DNA of 64,000 bases from Nitrospirae bacterium MYbin3. Its GTDB lineage: Bacteria > Nitrospirota > Thermodesulfovibrionia > Thermodesulfovibrionales > Dissulfurispiraceae. The stretch spans positions 61,345-125,344 of the forward strand of contig PEAD01000006.1 of NCBI GenBank assembly GCA_002753335.1, written 5' to 3'. Both the position numbers and the translations under genes were made by a program. The notes beneath the pieces are model-generated. The model was not told the DNA's origin. It was given only the letters and a program-made list of their open reading frames with translations, and did no database searches. Position 1 is the stretch's first letter; each line of letters starts with the position of its first letter. Positions 36,004 through 45,257 of this stretch are shown one piece after another.

Positions 36004-36312
36004 ATGGAAGAATCCAAAGAGCATGGCAAAAAGATGACAGAGGTGGTATGCAAGGCATGGTTAGATGAATCGTTTAAGGCAAAGTTAATGTCTGCCCCAC
36101 ACGCAACATTAAAAGAGCATGGCATTAATGTACCAGTTGGTAAAACTGTGAAGGTCGTCGAAGATACGGATGATATAATTCATATTCACGTCCCCAAGAG
36201 GCCCAATTATGTGGATGACGAAGATTTGCAAAAGGTTGTCGAGGGCAATATCATTTTCTGCATGTTGTATATGAGTGTCGCACCATGCAATAAACTATTT
36301 GATCTTGGTTGA
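36004..36312 (+). CDS. NHLP (nitrile-hydratase-like leader) family RiPP precursor, orphan
   Basis: 102 residues from ATG 36004, chosen because GGAGG lies 7 nt upstream. Residues about 10-64 match the nitrile-hydratase-alpha-like leader of proteusin/TOMM precursors: CKAWLDESFKAKLM, LKEHGINVPVGKTVKVVED, IIHIHVPKRP. VDDEDLQKVVEGN follows, equivalent to the (D/E)ELxxVxGG leader end. A hydrophobic 21-residue candidate core with two cysteines (FCMLYMSVAPCNKLFDLG) remains. The catalytic CxxCSC motif of true nitrile hydratase is absent. No YcaO, radical-SAM, LanM or peptidase/transporter gene is nearby. It sits alone on the plus strand among minus-strand STAS genes. Confidence 0.75.
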   Translation: MEESKEHGKKMTEVVCKAWLDESFKAKLMSAPHATLKEHGINVPVGKTVKVVEDTDDIIHIHVPKRPNYVDDEDLQKVVEGNIIFCMLYMSVAPCNKLFDLG

Positions 36313-36355
36313 TGGACATATGACAAAAGCAAATTTTTAGTGCAAACTCAACAAA

Positions 36356-36401
36356 AGGTTCAGCGTCAATCTGCTGCGCGTTTATGGTTGACGCTGAACC
36401 T
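36356..36401. terminator. Large inverted repeat after the RiPP precursor and STAS copy 2
   Basis: AGGTTCAGCGTCAA (36356-36369) pairs perfectly with TTGACGCTGAACCT (36388-36401) across 18 nt. It lies between two convergent genes. On the minus strand the hairpin is followed by TTTGTTGAGTTTG, a weak T tract, so a terminator for either gene is likely; no strong T tract on plus. Confidence 0.5.
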
Positions 36402-36438
36402 GAATGAATTTCGTTCTCTTTATATGCCTAGCATAAAC

Positions 36439-36855
36439 CTACAATTGAAGGTCATAATCAATACCGAGTTTTTCCAACGTCTCGGCTTTGTCACGATATA
36501 TTTTAATCTTTCCCATAGGGCCGGTAGTCGGCTTTTCATCTTCGCTCAAGATACCGAGCATTTTTAAGGTATCTAGAATATTTACATGCACATTGCAAAG
36601 ACAAACCTTTTCAATCAAAGCGTTTGACGCAGCGGCACCTAGCGCGCCGATAAACTTTGACGGCAGCACAATCAATCCCGTACGGAAAATTGAAAGGTCA
36701 AGAACAATTATTAAAGGAGCAACCGCGGCCTTAACCGCATTATTCATTTCATTCATGACCTCTAATATAGCTTCCATTTCCTTGCCGGCATCGCTTCCGA
36801 ATTCATTTGCTTTTTTGCCCAGAAACAAAACATCGATTTTTGGCTTCACTGCCAT
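36439..36855 (-). CDS. STAS-like anti-sigma-factor-antagonist paralogue, copy 2
   Basis: 138 residues, same fold as the other two copies: APLIIVLDLSIFRTGLIVLP is four to five residues longer than in copies 1 and 3, followed by SKFIGALGAAASNALIEKV. The 3' half is nearly identical in DNA to copy 3. A short fragment of the phosphatase gene's end precedes it at about 36869-36925. It has an AGGAGGAAAAAG ribosome-binding site. Confidence 0.75.
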   Translation of the reverse strand: MAVKPKIDVLFLGKKANEFGSDAGKEMEAILEVMNEMNNAVKAAVAPLIIVLDLSIFRTGLIVLPSKFIGALGAAASNALIEKVCLCNVHVNILDTLKMLGILSEDEKPTTGPMGKIKIYRDKAETLEKLGIDYDLQL

Positions 36856-36868
36856 AGCTTTTTCCTCC

Positions 36869-36925
36869 TATCGTTCGAATACCCTCAATCTGAAGGTTAC
36901 TTGTGTACTTTTTGCTGGAATTAGT
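36869..36925 (-). pseudogene. Short 3' remnant of the receiver-PP2C-HATPase gene
   Basis: Encodes [10 protein letters not shown] followed, after a 14-nt deletion relative to the intact gene, by the bases ATTCGAACGATAG that end the intact gene, then the same AGGAGGA leader. This shows that a block containing the end of the phosphatase gene plus the STAS gene was duplicated. Confidence 0.75.
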
Positions 36926-36950
36926 ATATCTTCATATTTTCGGCATAAAG

Positions 36951-37355
36951 CTACAATTGCAGATCATAATCAATGCCGAGTTTTTGCAGAGCTTCAGTTC
37001 TGTCCCGATAGATTTTAATCTTGGCCATGGGGCCGGTAGTCGCTTTTTCGTCCTCGCTCAAGATGCCGAGCATCTTAAATGTATCTACAATAGTTGCCTG
37101 CACATTGCAAAGACAGACTTTTTCGATAAAAGCGCTCGACGCGGCACGACCTAGCATGCCGATAAATTTTGATGGCAACACACGGAAAGCCGAGAGATTA
37201 AGAACGATTAACAACGGAGCAGTCGTTACAGATAGCGCATGATCCATTTCATCCATGACCCCTACGATAGCTTCCATTTCCCTGCGGGCATCGCTTTCGA
37301 TTTCATTTGTTTCTTTACCCAGAAATAAAATATCGATTTTTTTGTTCCCTGCCAT
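36951..37355 (-). CDS. STAS-like anti-sigma-factor-antagonist, copy 1 (in intact operon)
   Basis: 134 residues: TAPLLIVLNLSAFRVLPSKF then FIEKVCLCNVQATIVDTFKM. The usual Asp/Asn position preceding LSxF and the Ser in LPSK fit a phosphorylatable STAS domain. It follows the phosphatase/HATPase gene by 12 nt with AGGAGGAAGAGG, so this is the parental arrangement: kinase-type HATPase and PP2C phosphatase that could phosphorylate and dephosphorylate this protein in a partner switch (inference). Confidence 0.8.
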   Translation of the reverse strand: MAGNKKIDILFLGKETNEIESDARREMEAIVGVMDEMDHALSVTTAPLLIVLNLSAFRVLPSKFIGMLGRAASSAFIEKVCLCNVQATIVDTFKMLGILSEDEKATTGPMAKIKIYRDRTEALQKLGIDYDLQL

Positions 37356-37367
37356 AGCCTCTTCCTC

Positions 37368-38912
37368 CTATCGTTCGAAACAAATAGTAAGTTTATTGCC
37401 TTCAATCTGAAGGTTGCTTGTGTATTTTTGTATTGAATACAACCCTCTCCCACGAGGTTGCGATAATGGAGGGGGGGCTTCTGGAATTTTTGGAGCAAAC
37501 CCTTTCCCTTCATCAGTTACAATAATTTCCAAAGTGCGATCATGAATTTGCCACTCCACAGTGACAAACTTCTGCTGATCGTTGAGATTGCCATGTTCCA
37601 CAGCATTATTCACGACTTCCAACAAGCAGTAATTAATCCGATAACTAAGTTTTTCGTCACTGGTAAAGAAATCAACCACTTCAGTTTTGAAATCATCAAG
37701 AAACCGAGCAACGTTCTCGTTACTGCCGTCAAACTTGCATTTCCCCTCCATCTTCTGAGCGCAACCTGCGCGTTCAAATGCGATGATAGTAACGTCATCA
37801 TCGAAATCATCACGGCCTGTGAATGTTTTAACCTCTTCAGCCAACAATTGCGGCAGTGCTAAAAGAGAAGCCGCATAATGCTTTTGAACTGCCTTAAGCA
37901 ATCGCTCAGTAGTATAAACTATAGAAGCCTCTTCATTCATCGCCTCAATTATTCCGTCAGTATACAAAATCAGACGACTGCCAAATGGCATGCTGATCTC
38001 TGTATCGGAATAAAGCGCATCAGATATTCCTAATGGGAAACCTCCACCAAGCGGTATTCTGGACGCCGTTCCCGAATTATCAACCATAATAGGCCACGGC
38101 AGTCCTGCATTGCTGAGTATTACACTTTTTTCATTAAAAATGGCATAGATTGCTGCAAGTGCAAGTGAATCAGTCTCTTTCATAATCGGTAAGATATCGG
38201 TATTGATTGCTCCCAAAAACTCACCCGCATTATTTACCGGCGAAAGAAGATCTTCGATTTTGCTTAATACGCGCATCGAAAGCATAGCGGCCGAAGTTCC
38301 GTGTCCTGTTGCATCGGCTAACAGGAACCCGCCGCTTTTGTCGCCAACTGGTTTGGGATAGAAAAAGTCACCAGAAACCTCATATGCTGGGCGATTAAAA
38401 ATCGCAACATTCCAACCGAGAGGATCAAATATTTTCCTAACTTTATCTTCACTGGTCAGAAGGCGCCGTTGTAGCACTGCAGTGTTATGAATATTCTGCA
38501 AAAGCAGTCGCTCAAGATGGCGTCTACGAACGAATATTTTGACCCGGGCAAGAAACTCGGCCATATCGAAAGGCTTCCGAATGTAATCATCAGCCCCGAG
38601 TTCAAGCGCTCGCACAGCATCTTCGCCCTCAGCTTTTCCGGTCAGCATCACGACCGGAATTTTCTGCAATTCCGGATCTGCTCTGAGTTGCTCCAGAGTC
38701 GCGTAACCGTCCAGCTTTGGCATCATTATATCAAGAATAATTAAGTCTATAACGCCTTTATTTGCACGTGCGATATCAAGACATTCTATACCGTTAGCCG
38801 CAAGCAGCACGACGTACCCTTCTTTTTTAAGATCAACTGAACAGATTTCGCGGATCATCTTTTGATCATCCACAACGAGTACCGTGCCCGATTTTTTCTT
38901 ACAGTTCTCCAT
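37368..38912 (-). CDS. Response regulator fused to PP2C (RsbU/SpoIIE) phosphatase and RsbW-like HATPase
   Basis: 514 residues from ATG 38912 (GGGAG upstream); an in-frame GTG at 38933 is less likely. Receiver domain about 10-125 ([17 protein letters not shown]); SpoIIE/PP2C domain about 175-370 ([33 protein letters not shown], quoted here only as positions 185-217 in part: [12 protein letters not shown]); C-terminal HATPase about 390-514 with [10 protein letters not shown] and GRGLYSI. It combines phosphatase and anti-sigma-type kinase in one regulated chain, to act on a STAS partner. It overlaps the hybrid kinase gene by 14 nt. Confidence 0.88.
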   Translation of the reverse strand: MENCKKKSGTVLVVDDQKMIREICSVDLKKEGYVVLLAANGIECLDIARANKGVIDLIILDIMMPKLDGYATLEQLRADPELQKIPVVMLTGKAEGEDAVRALELGADDYIRKPFDMAEFLARVKIFVRRRHLERLLLQNIHNTAVLQRRLLTSEDKVRKIFDPLGWNVAIFNRPAYEVSGDFFYPKPVGDKSGGFLLADATGHGTSAAMLSMRVLSKIEDLLSPVNNAGEFLGAINTDILPIMKETDSLALAAIYAIFNEKSVILSNAGLPWPIMVDNSGTASRIPLGGGFPLGISDALYSDTEISMPFGSRLILYTDGIIEAMNEEASIVYTTERLLKAVQKHYAASLLALPQLLAEEVKTFTGRDDFDDDVTIIAFERAGCAQKMEGKCKFDGSNENVARFLDDFKTEVVDFFTSDEKLSYRINYCLLEVVNNAVEHGNLNDQQKFVTVEWQIHDRTLEIIVTDEGKGFAPKIPEAPPPLSQPRGRGLYSIQKYTSNLQIEGNKLTICFER

Positions 38913-41760
38913 TGCTGTTCTCCCTTTTTCCACCGGTAAAGAAATGATTTTCCAGAGCTGTCTTCAACCTGGCAAACTCCATGTCCAGTTCTGGAAGGAG
39001 TAACAATGCTTTTTTTAGGTCGCCAGACTTTCCTATCTTTTCCAGTTCGTATGCTGCTTTCCGCAAGGCTTCACCGCCGATATAGGCCGAGGCACTTTTT
39101 ATGGAGTGGGCCTGAAGCGTAACTCCCTGAGCGTCGCTATCTTCCAAAGCATTCTTCAAAGCTTCTATATTGTCAGGTGTGTCTTCAAGAAATATTTTTA
39201 CCAGATTAAGCTTATGATTATCATCCTCTATGTGTAATTTTTTCATTGCATCAATATTAAATACCGGCGATTCGGATGACTCCTGTTCCTCTTGAGGTAT
39301 AACATAAGCATTATTGCTCATGTCAACCGCTTGTACTATCGTTTTTGAAACATCCTTCGGCAGCCATTTTTCAAGGACTTCAGCCAGCGCATTTGGATAA
39401 ACAGGTTTGAATATACAGTCATTCATGCCTGCTTCAATGCACTTCTCCTTATCCCCCTTCATGGCGTTAGCAGTCATGGCAATTATGGGCACACCGTGAT
39501 TAAGAACTTTGGAGTCAGGGTTGCGGATTTGGAGTGAGGCTTGGTATCCATCCATCTCCGGCATCTGGCAGTCCATGAGCACTAAATCGTAAGCGACGTT
39601 TTCAAGTGCGGTGACTGCTTCCGCACCGTTGGAGGCAATGTCAACATTATTCAAATCGAACTTCTTCAATAGACCTACTGCCACCTGCTGGTTGGTTATA
39701 TTATCCTCTGCCAGTAGTATGCGAACCATAGCCATATCCCGCTGAATTTCACGAATGGGGTGGCTTGTACTCTTTGTCTGTTTGTTCTCCGTATCTATTG
39801 GGTCCTTGCCTGTTAGGACGGCAGAAAGACATTCAGCCATCTCTTTATTACGGAGCGGCTTGACTAAGCAAGCCGCGAATCCTATTTCCTTCATCAGCTT
39901 AGCATCGACTCGGTTTACAATAGAACAGCAAAGTACCAATCGGGTCTCCTTTAGCTTTTCATCAGTTTTTATCCTCTTAGCCAAGGTCAAGCCGTCCATC
40001 CCCGGCATATGTATATCTATAATAGCCACTTGGAAAGGATCTCCGGCATCTATGGCACTATAAAGAGACTGTAGCGCATGGGCTCCGTCTATGGCGCTCT
40101 CAGTGAGTATTCCCCAAGCCGATAATTGAAAAGTCATAACCTCGCAATTGGTAGCATTGTCGTCCACAACAAGGACATGTGATCCACGCACTTCGTTAAG
40201 CTGTAGTAGTACATGTTCCTGTTCCGCTTGCTTAGCCAAACAAGCCGTAAACCAGAACTCAGCTCCCTTGCCTTCAGCGCTCACTATGCCAATCTCCCCC
40301 CCCATCATTTCTACTAACTGCTTAGAAATGGCCAATCCCAGACCGGTCCCGCCATACTGGCGTGTAGTTGAGGAGTCGGCCTGAGTGAACTTTTGAAACA
40401 GACTCTCTTGTTTGTCTGCTGGAATACCTATACCGGAGTCCTTTATCGAAAATCTTATTATGGCGGCATTATCTGTTTCGGACTCAAGCCTAGCGCGTAC
40501 AGCAATCTCTCCCTGTGATGTAAACTTTAAAGCATTGCCGGTCAAGTTGATTAGTATCTGGCGTAAACGTACAGGGTCACCGCGAAGAAGCAACGGAATA
40601 TCAGGTGATACCAAGCAGGTGAACTCGATTCCTTTTTCATAGGCCCTCGGTGCCATCATAGCTGCAAAATCATCAAAGAAAAAAGCTAAATCAAAGTTGA
40701 GAGTCTCCAAATCAAGCTTTCCGGCCTCAATCTTTGATAAGTCCAGAATATCGTTCAATAATGTCAGAAGGAGTTCTCCGCTGTTGCGAACAGTTTCGGC
40801 ATAGCGCCTCTGGTCTTCATCTAGTTTTGTGTCAAGTAATAGCTCTATCATCCCTATAACCCCGTTCATTGGGGTGCGTATTTCATGGCTCATTGTGGCA
40901 AGGAAACTGGACTTCGCAATATTAGCTGCTTCCGCCTTATCCCGCTCTTTAAGCAATTCGGCAGTTCTCTCTATTACTGCATTTTCGAGGTTAACGGCCT
41001 TTTCATTAAGAATTTGGTAAAGCATCACATTCGTTATTGCTACGGCGGCCTGTGAGGCAAGTGATAAAATAAATCCAATATTATCTTGCGTGAACGCCAC
41101 AACTTCTTTGGTTTCGGCGTCTATCGCATTTATTAGCTGAAGCACTCCGATAATTTTCTTTTCTTTATTCCTCAGAGGAACTACTAACATAGATTTTGAG
41201 CGATAGCAAGCTTTTGAGTCGAATTCCTTTGTGCCTGTGAAATCAAACCCTTCAGCCTCATAAACATCAGGTATGTTGACAGTCTCTCCTGTTATCGCTA
41301 CGTAAGATGAAACATTGGAGAAGTTAGGCTGCCCGTTTTTTTTCATAAGAACGGGAAGCCATGTTATCGGACCTGAAGTCCCTCCCATCCTTGTTTTCAT
41401 CGTAGCGTTCTGTACTATAGCAAATTCGAGGCATTGCTGGTCTTCGTTAAGTATGTAAAGCGTTCCTGCGTCAGCTGTTGAAAAGTTACGCGCTTCATCA
41501 ACTATCTTTTCTAGCAACTTATTAAGATTCTGTTCTGCCGAAAGGGCGATTCCGATTTCGTTTAGCCTGTTTATATGTGCTAGCTGTTTGTCGGCGTATT
41601 CTTTGACTTTTGCTATTATCTTATCCAGAGTGCATCCGAGTTGATTACAGGCAGAAAGTGAAAGCTCCTGAGTTTTCGCATAGGAGTCTATTTCTGCCGC
41701 AATGCCCTCAAGAATCTTATTCAGCTTTTTATTGTCGGAATAGTAAATGGCTGGTTCCAT
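38899..41760 (-). CDS. Soluble hybrid sensor histidine kinase (GAF-HisKA-HATPase-REC-REC-HPt)
   Basis: 953 residues, no membrane segment. GAF about 75-250; HisKA with [20 protein letters not shown] near residue 298; HATPase with [21 protein letters not shown]1 about 535-650 ([15 protein letters not shown]); REC2 about 690-805 ([16 protein letters not shown]); C-terminal HPt about 850-945 with His in [16 protein letters not shown] complete phosphorelay in one chain. The gene feeds directly into the receiver-phosphatase gene by overlap, so that receiver is the likely output. Confidence 0.9.
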   Translation of the reverse strand: MEPAIYYSDNKKLNKILEGIAAEIDSYAKTQELSLSACNQLGCTLDKIIAKVKEYADKQLAHINRLNEIGIALSAEQNLNKLLEKIVDEARNFSTADAGTLYILNEDQQCLEFAIVQNATMKTRMGGTSGPITWLPVLMKKNGQPNFSNVSSYVAITGETVNIPDVYEAEGFDFTGTKEFDSKACYRSKSMLVVPLRNKEKKIIGVLQLINAIDAETKEVVAFTQDNIGFILSLASQAAVAITNVMLYQILNEKAVNLENAVIERTAELLKERDKAEAANIAKSSFLATMSHEIRTPMNGVIGMIELLLDTKLDEDQRRYAETVRNSGELLLTLLNDILDLSKIEAGKLDLETLNFDLAFFFDDFAAMMAPRAYEKGIEFTCLVSPDIPLLLRGDPVRLRQILINLTGNALKFTSQGEIAVRARLESETDNAAIIRFSIKDSGIGIPADKQESLFQKFTQADSSTTRQYGGTGLGLAISKQLVEMMGGEIGIVSAEGKGAEFWFTACLAKQAEQEHVLLQLNEVRGSHVLVVDDNATNCEVMTFQLSAWGILTESAIDGAHALQSLYSAIDAGDPFQVAIIDIHMPGMDGLTLAKRIKTDEKLKETRLVLCCSIVNRVDAKLMKEIGFAACLVKPLRNKEMAECLSAVLTGKDPIDTENKQTKSTSHPIREIQRDMAMVRILLAEDNITNQQVAVGLLKKFDLNNVDIASNGAEAVTALENVAYDLVLMDCQMPEMDGYQASLQIRNPDSKVLNHGVPIIAMTANAMKGDKEKCIEAGMNDCIFKPVYPNALAEVLEKWLPKDVSKTIVQAVDMSNNAYVIPQEEQESSESPVFNIDAMKKLHIEDDNHKLNLVKIFLEDTPDNIEALKNALEDSDAQGVTLQAHSIKSASAYIGGEALRKAAYELEKIGKSGDLKKALLLLPELDMEFARLKTALENHFFTGGKRENSNGEL

Positions 41761-41902
41761 ATGGAATAATTATATATTGTGGGCTCCGTTTTAGCATAGA
41801 TACAGGTGCAATTATACATACTGTATACTGTATAGTAGATGGCGAATTAACACCGGGTTTAAGAAAATTCCGAAGCACTGTTGTGTTTTTAAAAAAACTT
41901 GA

Positions 41903-42661
41903 ATGGACGTGTGTTCAAATTTGAAAAGCGATATTAAAAAGCAGTTTGACGAAGCAAAAGAAGATTACAATCAGGTTGGTGGATGGACCGCTTTCATTTC
42001 TGGTCAATGGATGTGGCACCTTATACACAAGGCATTTGCTAATTACTGGGAAAGTGCTGATGTTGAATATTTTGAAACAAAATATCAGACAAAAGATAAA
42101 TCCAAACTTTCCCAAAAGTTAATCGCTGCTGCCGCTAAGAACTCAACAATGCTTGGTGGTGTGACTGGTGCAGTAATTTCAGTTGATGAAATTTCTGCCA
42201 TTGTTACAGGTGGGGGAGGTGGTGTGATGCTCCCTGCCAAAATATCCATAGCTGCAGCTGCTCTGGGTGCTGAAGCTATTTTAATGATACGCTTCCAACT
42301 GGAACTTGTGGCGAACCTGGCAAAACTTTATGGCGTGCCAATTGATACTAATGATCCGGAAGATATACTTGTAATATTCGCTTTTGCATTCGGAGGCACT
42401 GCAGCAGATACTGCCGTCAAATCCGGCATGAAGGTTGGAGGGAAACTGGCTGGAGGCCATGCCAAGGCTGCATATAACAATCAAGTTCTTGCAGCATTAA
42501 AAAGCATTGCAGCGAAAATAGGCGTCAAGATTCTGCAACGTAATACACTTAAATATGCAATACCAATAGCATCAATAGGAATTGGCTCCGGATGGAACTA
42601 CGCTGCTACAAAAGCGGTTGGAAAGATAGCAATAAAACATTTTGAACAAAGGCTTGATTAA
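41903..42661 (+). CDS. EcsC-like family protein
   Basis: 252 residues. Two glycine-rich hydrophobic helical stretches (GGVTGAVISVDEISAIVTGG and ALGAEAILMIRFQLELVANL), then LYGVPIDTNDPEDILVIFAF, which fits the EcsC family (PF12787), and a second amphipathic/hydrophobic C-terminal region. Function unsettled; members occur with stress and membrane systems. The start is uncertain: no clear ribosome-binding site at ATG 41903, and TTG 41918 is possible. It is divergent from the hybrid kinase gene. Confidence 0.72.
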   Translation: MDVCSNLKSDIKKQFDEAKEDYNQVGGWTAFISGQWMWHLIHKAFANYWESADVEYFETKYQTKDKSKLSQKLIAAAAKNSTMLGGVTGAVISVDEISAIVTGGGGGVMLPAKISIAAAALGAEAILMIRFQLELVANLAKLYGVPIDTNDPEDILVIFAFAFGGTAADTAVKSGMKVGGKLAGGHAKAAYNNQVLAALKSIAAKIGVKILQRNTLKYAIPIASIGIGSGWNYAATKAVGKIAIKHFEQRLD

Positions 42662-42726
42662 GGAATTATTTAATTTTGCCCAGCTTTATTTTTGCCATTT
42701 CAGAATAGAAACATGAGAATTTTTAT

Positions 42727-44082
42727 ATGGATATGACAACTACTTTAGATCATGGCTATCTTTTTGGGATTATATTATTAGGATTAATCTCCATTGCCAG
42801 TCTGTACCCACAAGGCTTTTCTTTTAAGCTTTTTCGAATCGTTTTAGTATTCAGCATAGCGTCCATTATTATGTCTTTTGCAGTAACAGGGTATGTTTAT
42901 CGATATATGGTTATAGCCTATTCATTGATAATGCTGACCTTTAGTATATATTCGACTTCTGTTTTATTTAAAACATATCCAAACAATAAAAAAGAAGCCA
43001 CATTGTCACTTGTTTCACTCCTCTTGCTTATAACCACTTCTGTTAATGATTTATTATTGCATGAAAATGTTATCCAAACCGTAAGCCTTGTGCCTTTAGG
43101 GGTATTGATTTTTGTCTTTGCACAATCGTCTATATTATTTTACCGGTTCACGAAATCTTCAATTCATTCCTCAGATGCCTTTTCACAATTAGAAGCGTAT
43201 GAGCGTTTTGTGCCAAATGAATTTATTAGAAATATGAACAAGAAAAATATTGTTGATGTGAAACTGGGAGACAACACAGAAAAGAAAATGTCTATCTTGT
43301 TTTCTGATATGCGCAATTTTACGGCCCTATCAGAAATCATGACTCCCGAAGAAAATTTTAAGTTCCTCAATACATACTTGACCGTAATGGGACCAGTAAT
43401 TAAAAGCCATCATGGGTTCATTGATAAATATATGGGCGACGCAATTATGGCTCTGTTCGATACAAATGCTGATGATTCTCTAAGAAGCGCTATAGAAATG
43501 CTGCGTAAACTTGTTGAGTATAATAAAGGACGAGAACGAGCCAAGTATGTTCCTATTAATATTGGGATTGGTATCAACACAGGGAGTTTACGAATAGGAA
43601 TAATCGGAGAGCATGACAGAATGGAGGCAACTGTCATAAGCGATGCTGTTAATACAGCCTCCCGTATTGAGGGGATAACAAAAAAATATGGGGTGCCTCT
43701 TTTAATCAGTGGTGCAACTTATACAGCCTTAGAGGATACTTCACAATACAAAATGAGAAGAATCGGCATGGTAAGGGTCAAAGGAAAGGAAAAGTGGACG
43801 CCGATATGGGAGGTTTTTGATGCTGACACGCCTGATAGCATCAAGCACAAACTGGAACTTAAACCTATATTTGATGAGGCCATATCTATGTATGAATCAA
43901 AACAATTTGAAAAAGCTTATAATTTGTTCCAAAATTGCCATATTCGCAATCCACACGACAAACCGGCTAAATATTTTATAGACAAATGTTGGGTAAATAT
44001 GAACAGGAAAGATAACAATGAGGGGGCTGGAATAGCTAGGCGTATTATTTATGAAAGAAGTGATGATGATTTTGATGTTTAG
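42727..44082 (+). CDS. Membrane class III adenylate/guanylate cyclase
   Basis: 451 residues. Five or six membrane helices at 12-145, a short linker (LEAYERFVPNEFIRNMNKK), cyclase domain at about 180-360 with metal Asp in LFSDMRNFT, FIDKYMGDAIMALFD and VNTASRIEGI (Asn and Arg of the transition-state site), then a C-terminal TPR-like extension (YESKQFEKAYNLFQ). Catalytic residues look intact. A cyclic-nucleotide-binding protein is encoded 0.7 kb downstream and a Crp-like regulator elsewhere in the window, so cAMP is the more likely product. Confidence 0.88.
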   Translation: MDMTTTLDHGYLFGIILLGLISIASLYPQGFSFKLFRIVLVFSIASIIMSFAVTGYVYRYMVIAYSLIMLTFSIYSTSVLFKTYPNNKKEATLSLVSLLLLITTSVNDLLLHENVIQTVSLVPLGVLIFVFAQSSILFYRFTKSSIHSSDAFSQLEAYERFVPNEFIRNMNKKNIVDVKLGDNTEKKMSILFSDMRNFTALSEIMTPEENFKFLNTYLTVMGPVIKSHHGFIDKYMGDAIMALFDTNADDSLRSAIEMLRKLVEYNKGRERAKYVPINIGIGINTGSLRIGIIGEHDRMEATVISDAVNTASRIEGITKKYGVPLLISGATYTALEDTSQYKMRRIGMVRVKGKEKWTPIWEVFDADTPDSIKHKLELKPIFDEAISMYESKQFEKAYNLFQNCHIRNPHDKPAKYFIDKCWVNMNRKDNNEGAGIARRIIYERSDDDFDV

Positions 44083-44182
44083 TAATAGTTTGCTGAAAAT
44101 GAATTTCGCAAGCAGGACATTGCAATTTACTAGTCGTCACAGCATAATAACGACTTACATCAAACAATAACATAAGGAGATT

Positions 44183-44683
44183 ATGAACAATATGCAGCCA
44201 CAATTTAAAGACATGACTGTTGGAGAAAGAGAGGCATGGACAGAAGATGTTATCAGGAACTACGCTTACGGGGCTGCTGCGGTTGGACTTGTTCCGCTCC
44301 CTTTTATAGAGCTTGTTGCTCTTACCGGTCTGCAGCTGAAATTGATTCATAGTCTTTCAATATTTTATGCAGTACCATTTTTGGAGGAACGGAGCAAAAA
44401 AATCATAGTTTCGCTAGCAGGCGCATCTGCACCTATAGGTTTGACAAGAGCGGTCTGCAGTGTCTTAAAAATAGTCCCTATGGTGGGGTTATTAGCAGGA
44501 TTCGTGGTAATGCCCGCACTAGCAGGCGCATCCACCTACGCAATTGGCAAGATATTCGTGCGCCATTTCGAGTCGGGCGGTACGTTCCTTAACTTCGATA
44601 TAATTAAGGCAAAAGGTTACTACGAAGAGCAGGTTAAAAAAGGCAGGGAAGTTATTGCGGAATTAAAGAAGCAAAACAATTAG
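44183..44683 (+). CDS. DUF697-like membrane protein, copy 1
   Basis: 166 residues. Two hydrophobic segments, AAAVGLVPLPFIELVALTGL and VPMVGLLAGFVVMPALAGAS, separated by a charged helix, then a C-terminal tail FDIIKAKGYYEEQVKKGREV. The pattern fits DUF697 proteins, often found with GTPases such as YcjX/YcjF. It has AAGGAG upstream. Paralogue of 49031-49537; the two flank the second dynamin pair. Confidence 0.8.
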   Translation: MNNMQPQFKDMTVGEREAWTEDVIRNYAYGAAAVGLVPLPFIELVALTGLQLKLIHSLSIFYAVPFLEERSKKIIVSLAGASAPIGLTRAVCSVLKIVPMVGLLAGFVVMPALAGASTYAIGKIFVRHFESGGTFLNFDIIKAKGYYEEQVKKGREVIAELKKQNN

Positions 44684-44754
44684 GTTACCGCCAGATAACT
44701 AGAGACTTACAGGATATAACAAAAAAAATGTTATAAAAAGGAGTGCTTTAAAAA

Positions 44755-45243
44755 ATGAATAACATTTCTGATGCATTGGCTAGAGAAAACAAACTCAAAA
44801 TAATGCGGGCACTTTCCTTTTTTGCCCCTTTTTCAAGCGAGGAATTGGATATTATTATCCAAACAAGTAATTGGCTAAAGTTCAGTTCGGGCGATATCAT
44901 CGTAAAAGAGGGAGATAATGGGAGGTCATTTTTCATAATATTGCAGGGTAGAGTTTGTATTCAGAAAAAATTAGGTGTTTCCACAAAAAAAACACTTTTG
45001 TGTTTAAATAGGGGCCAATGTTTTGGGGAAGCAGCAGTCGTAACAGGAGAACCTAGGAGTGCTGATGCAGTTGCAGAGCTTGAAACTTATCTTATGAGAA
45101 TAGATGCTGAAGATTTGGATAAAGAAGAAGAATCCTTACAGTTCAGGTCAGTGCAGTTTAAGTTTTATAAAATATTCTCTAAAATACTTGCAAAAAGGCT
45201 CATCCTGACAAACGACTTGCTTATGAAAGAAAGCAGGTTTTAA
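44755..45243 (+). CDS. Single-domain cyclic-nucleotide-binding protein
   Basis: 162 residues. A cNMP-binding beta roll at about 20-130: SSGDIIVKEGDNGRSFFIIL, then GQCFGEAAVVTGEPRSADAV, where the GE...RSA phosphate-binding cassette is well preserved. No DNA-binding domain, so it acts by protein contact. It is 71 nt after the DUF697 gene, and convergent with the dynamin gene 14 nt away. It probably reads the nucleotide made by the cyclase at 42727. Confidence 0.88.
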   Translation: MNNISDALARENKLKIMRALSFFAPFSSEELDIIIQTSNWLKFSSGDIIVKEGDNGRSFFIILQGRVCIQKKLGVSTKKTLLCLNRGQCFGEAAVVTGEPRSADAVAELETYLMRIDAEDLDKEEESLQFRSVQFKFYKIFSKILAKRLILTNDLLMKESRF

Positions 45244-45257
45244 GCTAAATTAAACAG

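Noticed and set aside
36340..36567. Plus-strand frame of 75 codons downstream of the RiPP precursor
   Set aside because: It is mostly the antisense of STAS copy 2; the apparent conservation with 34909-35247 merely reflects the duplicated STAS sequence.
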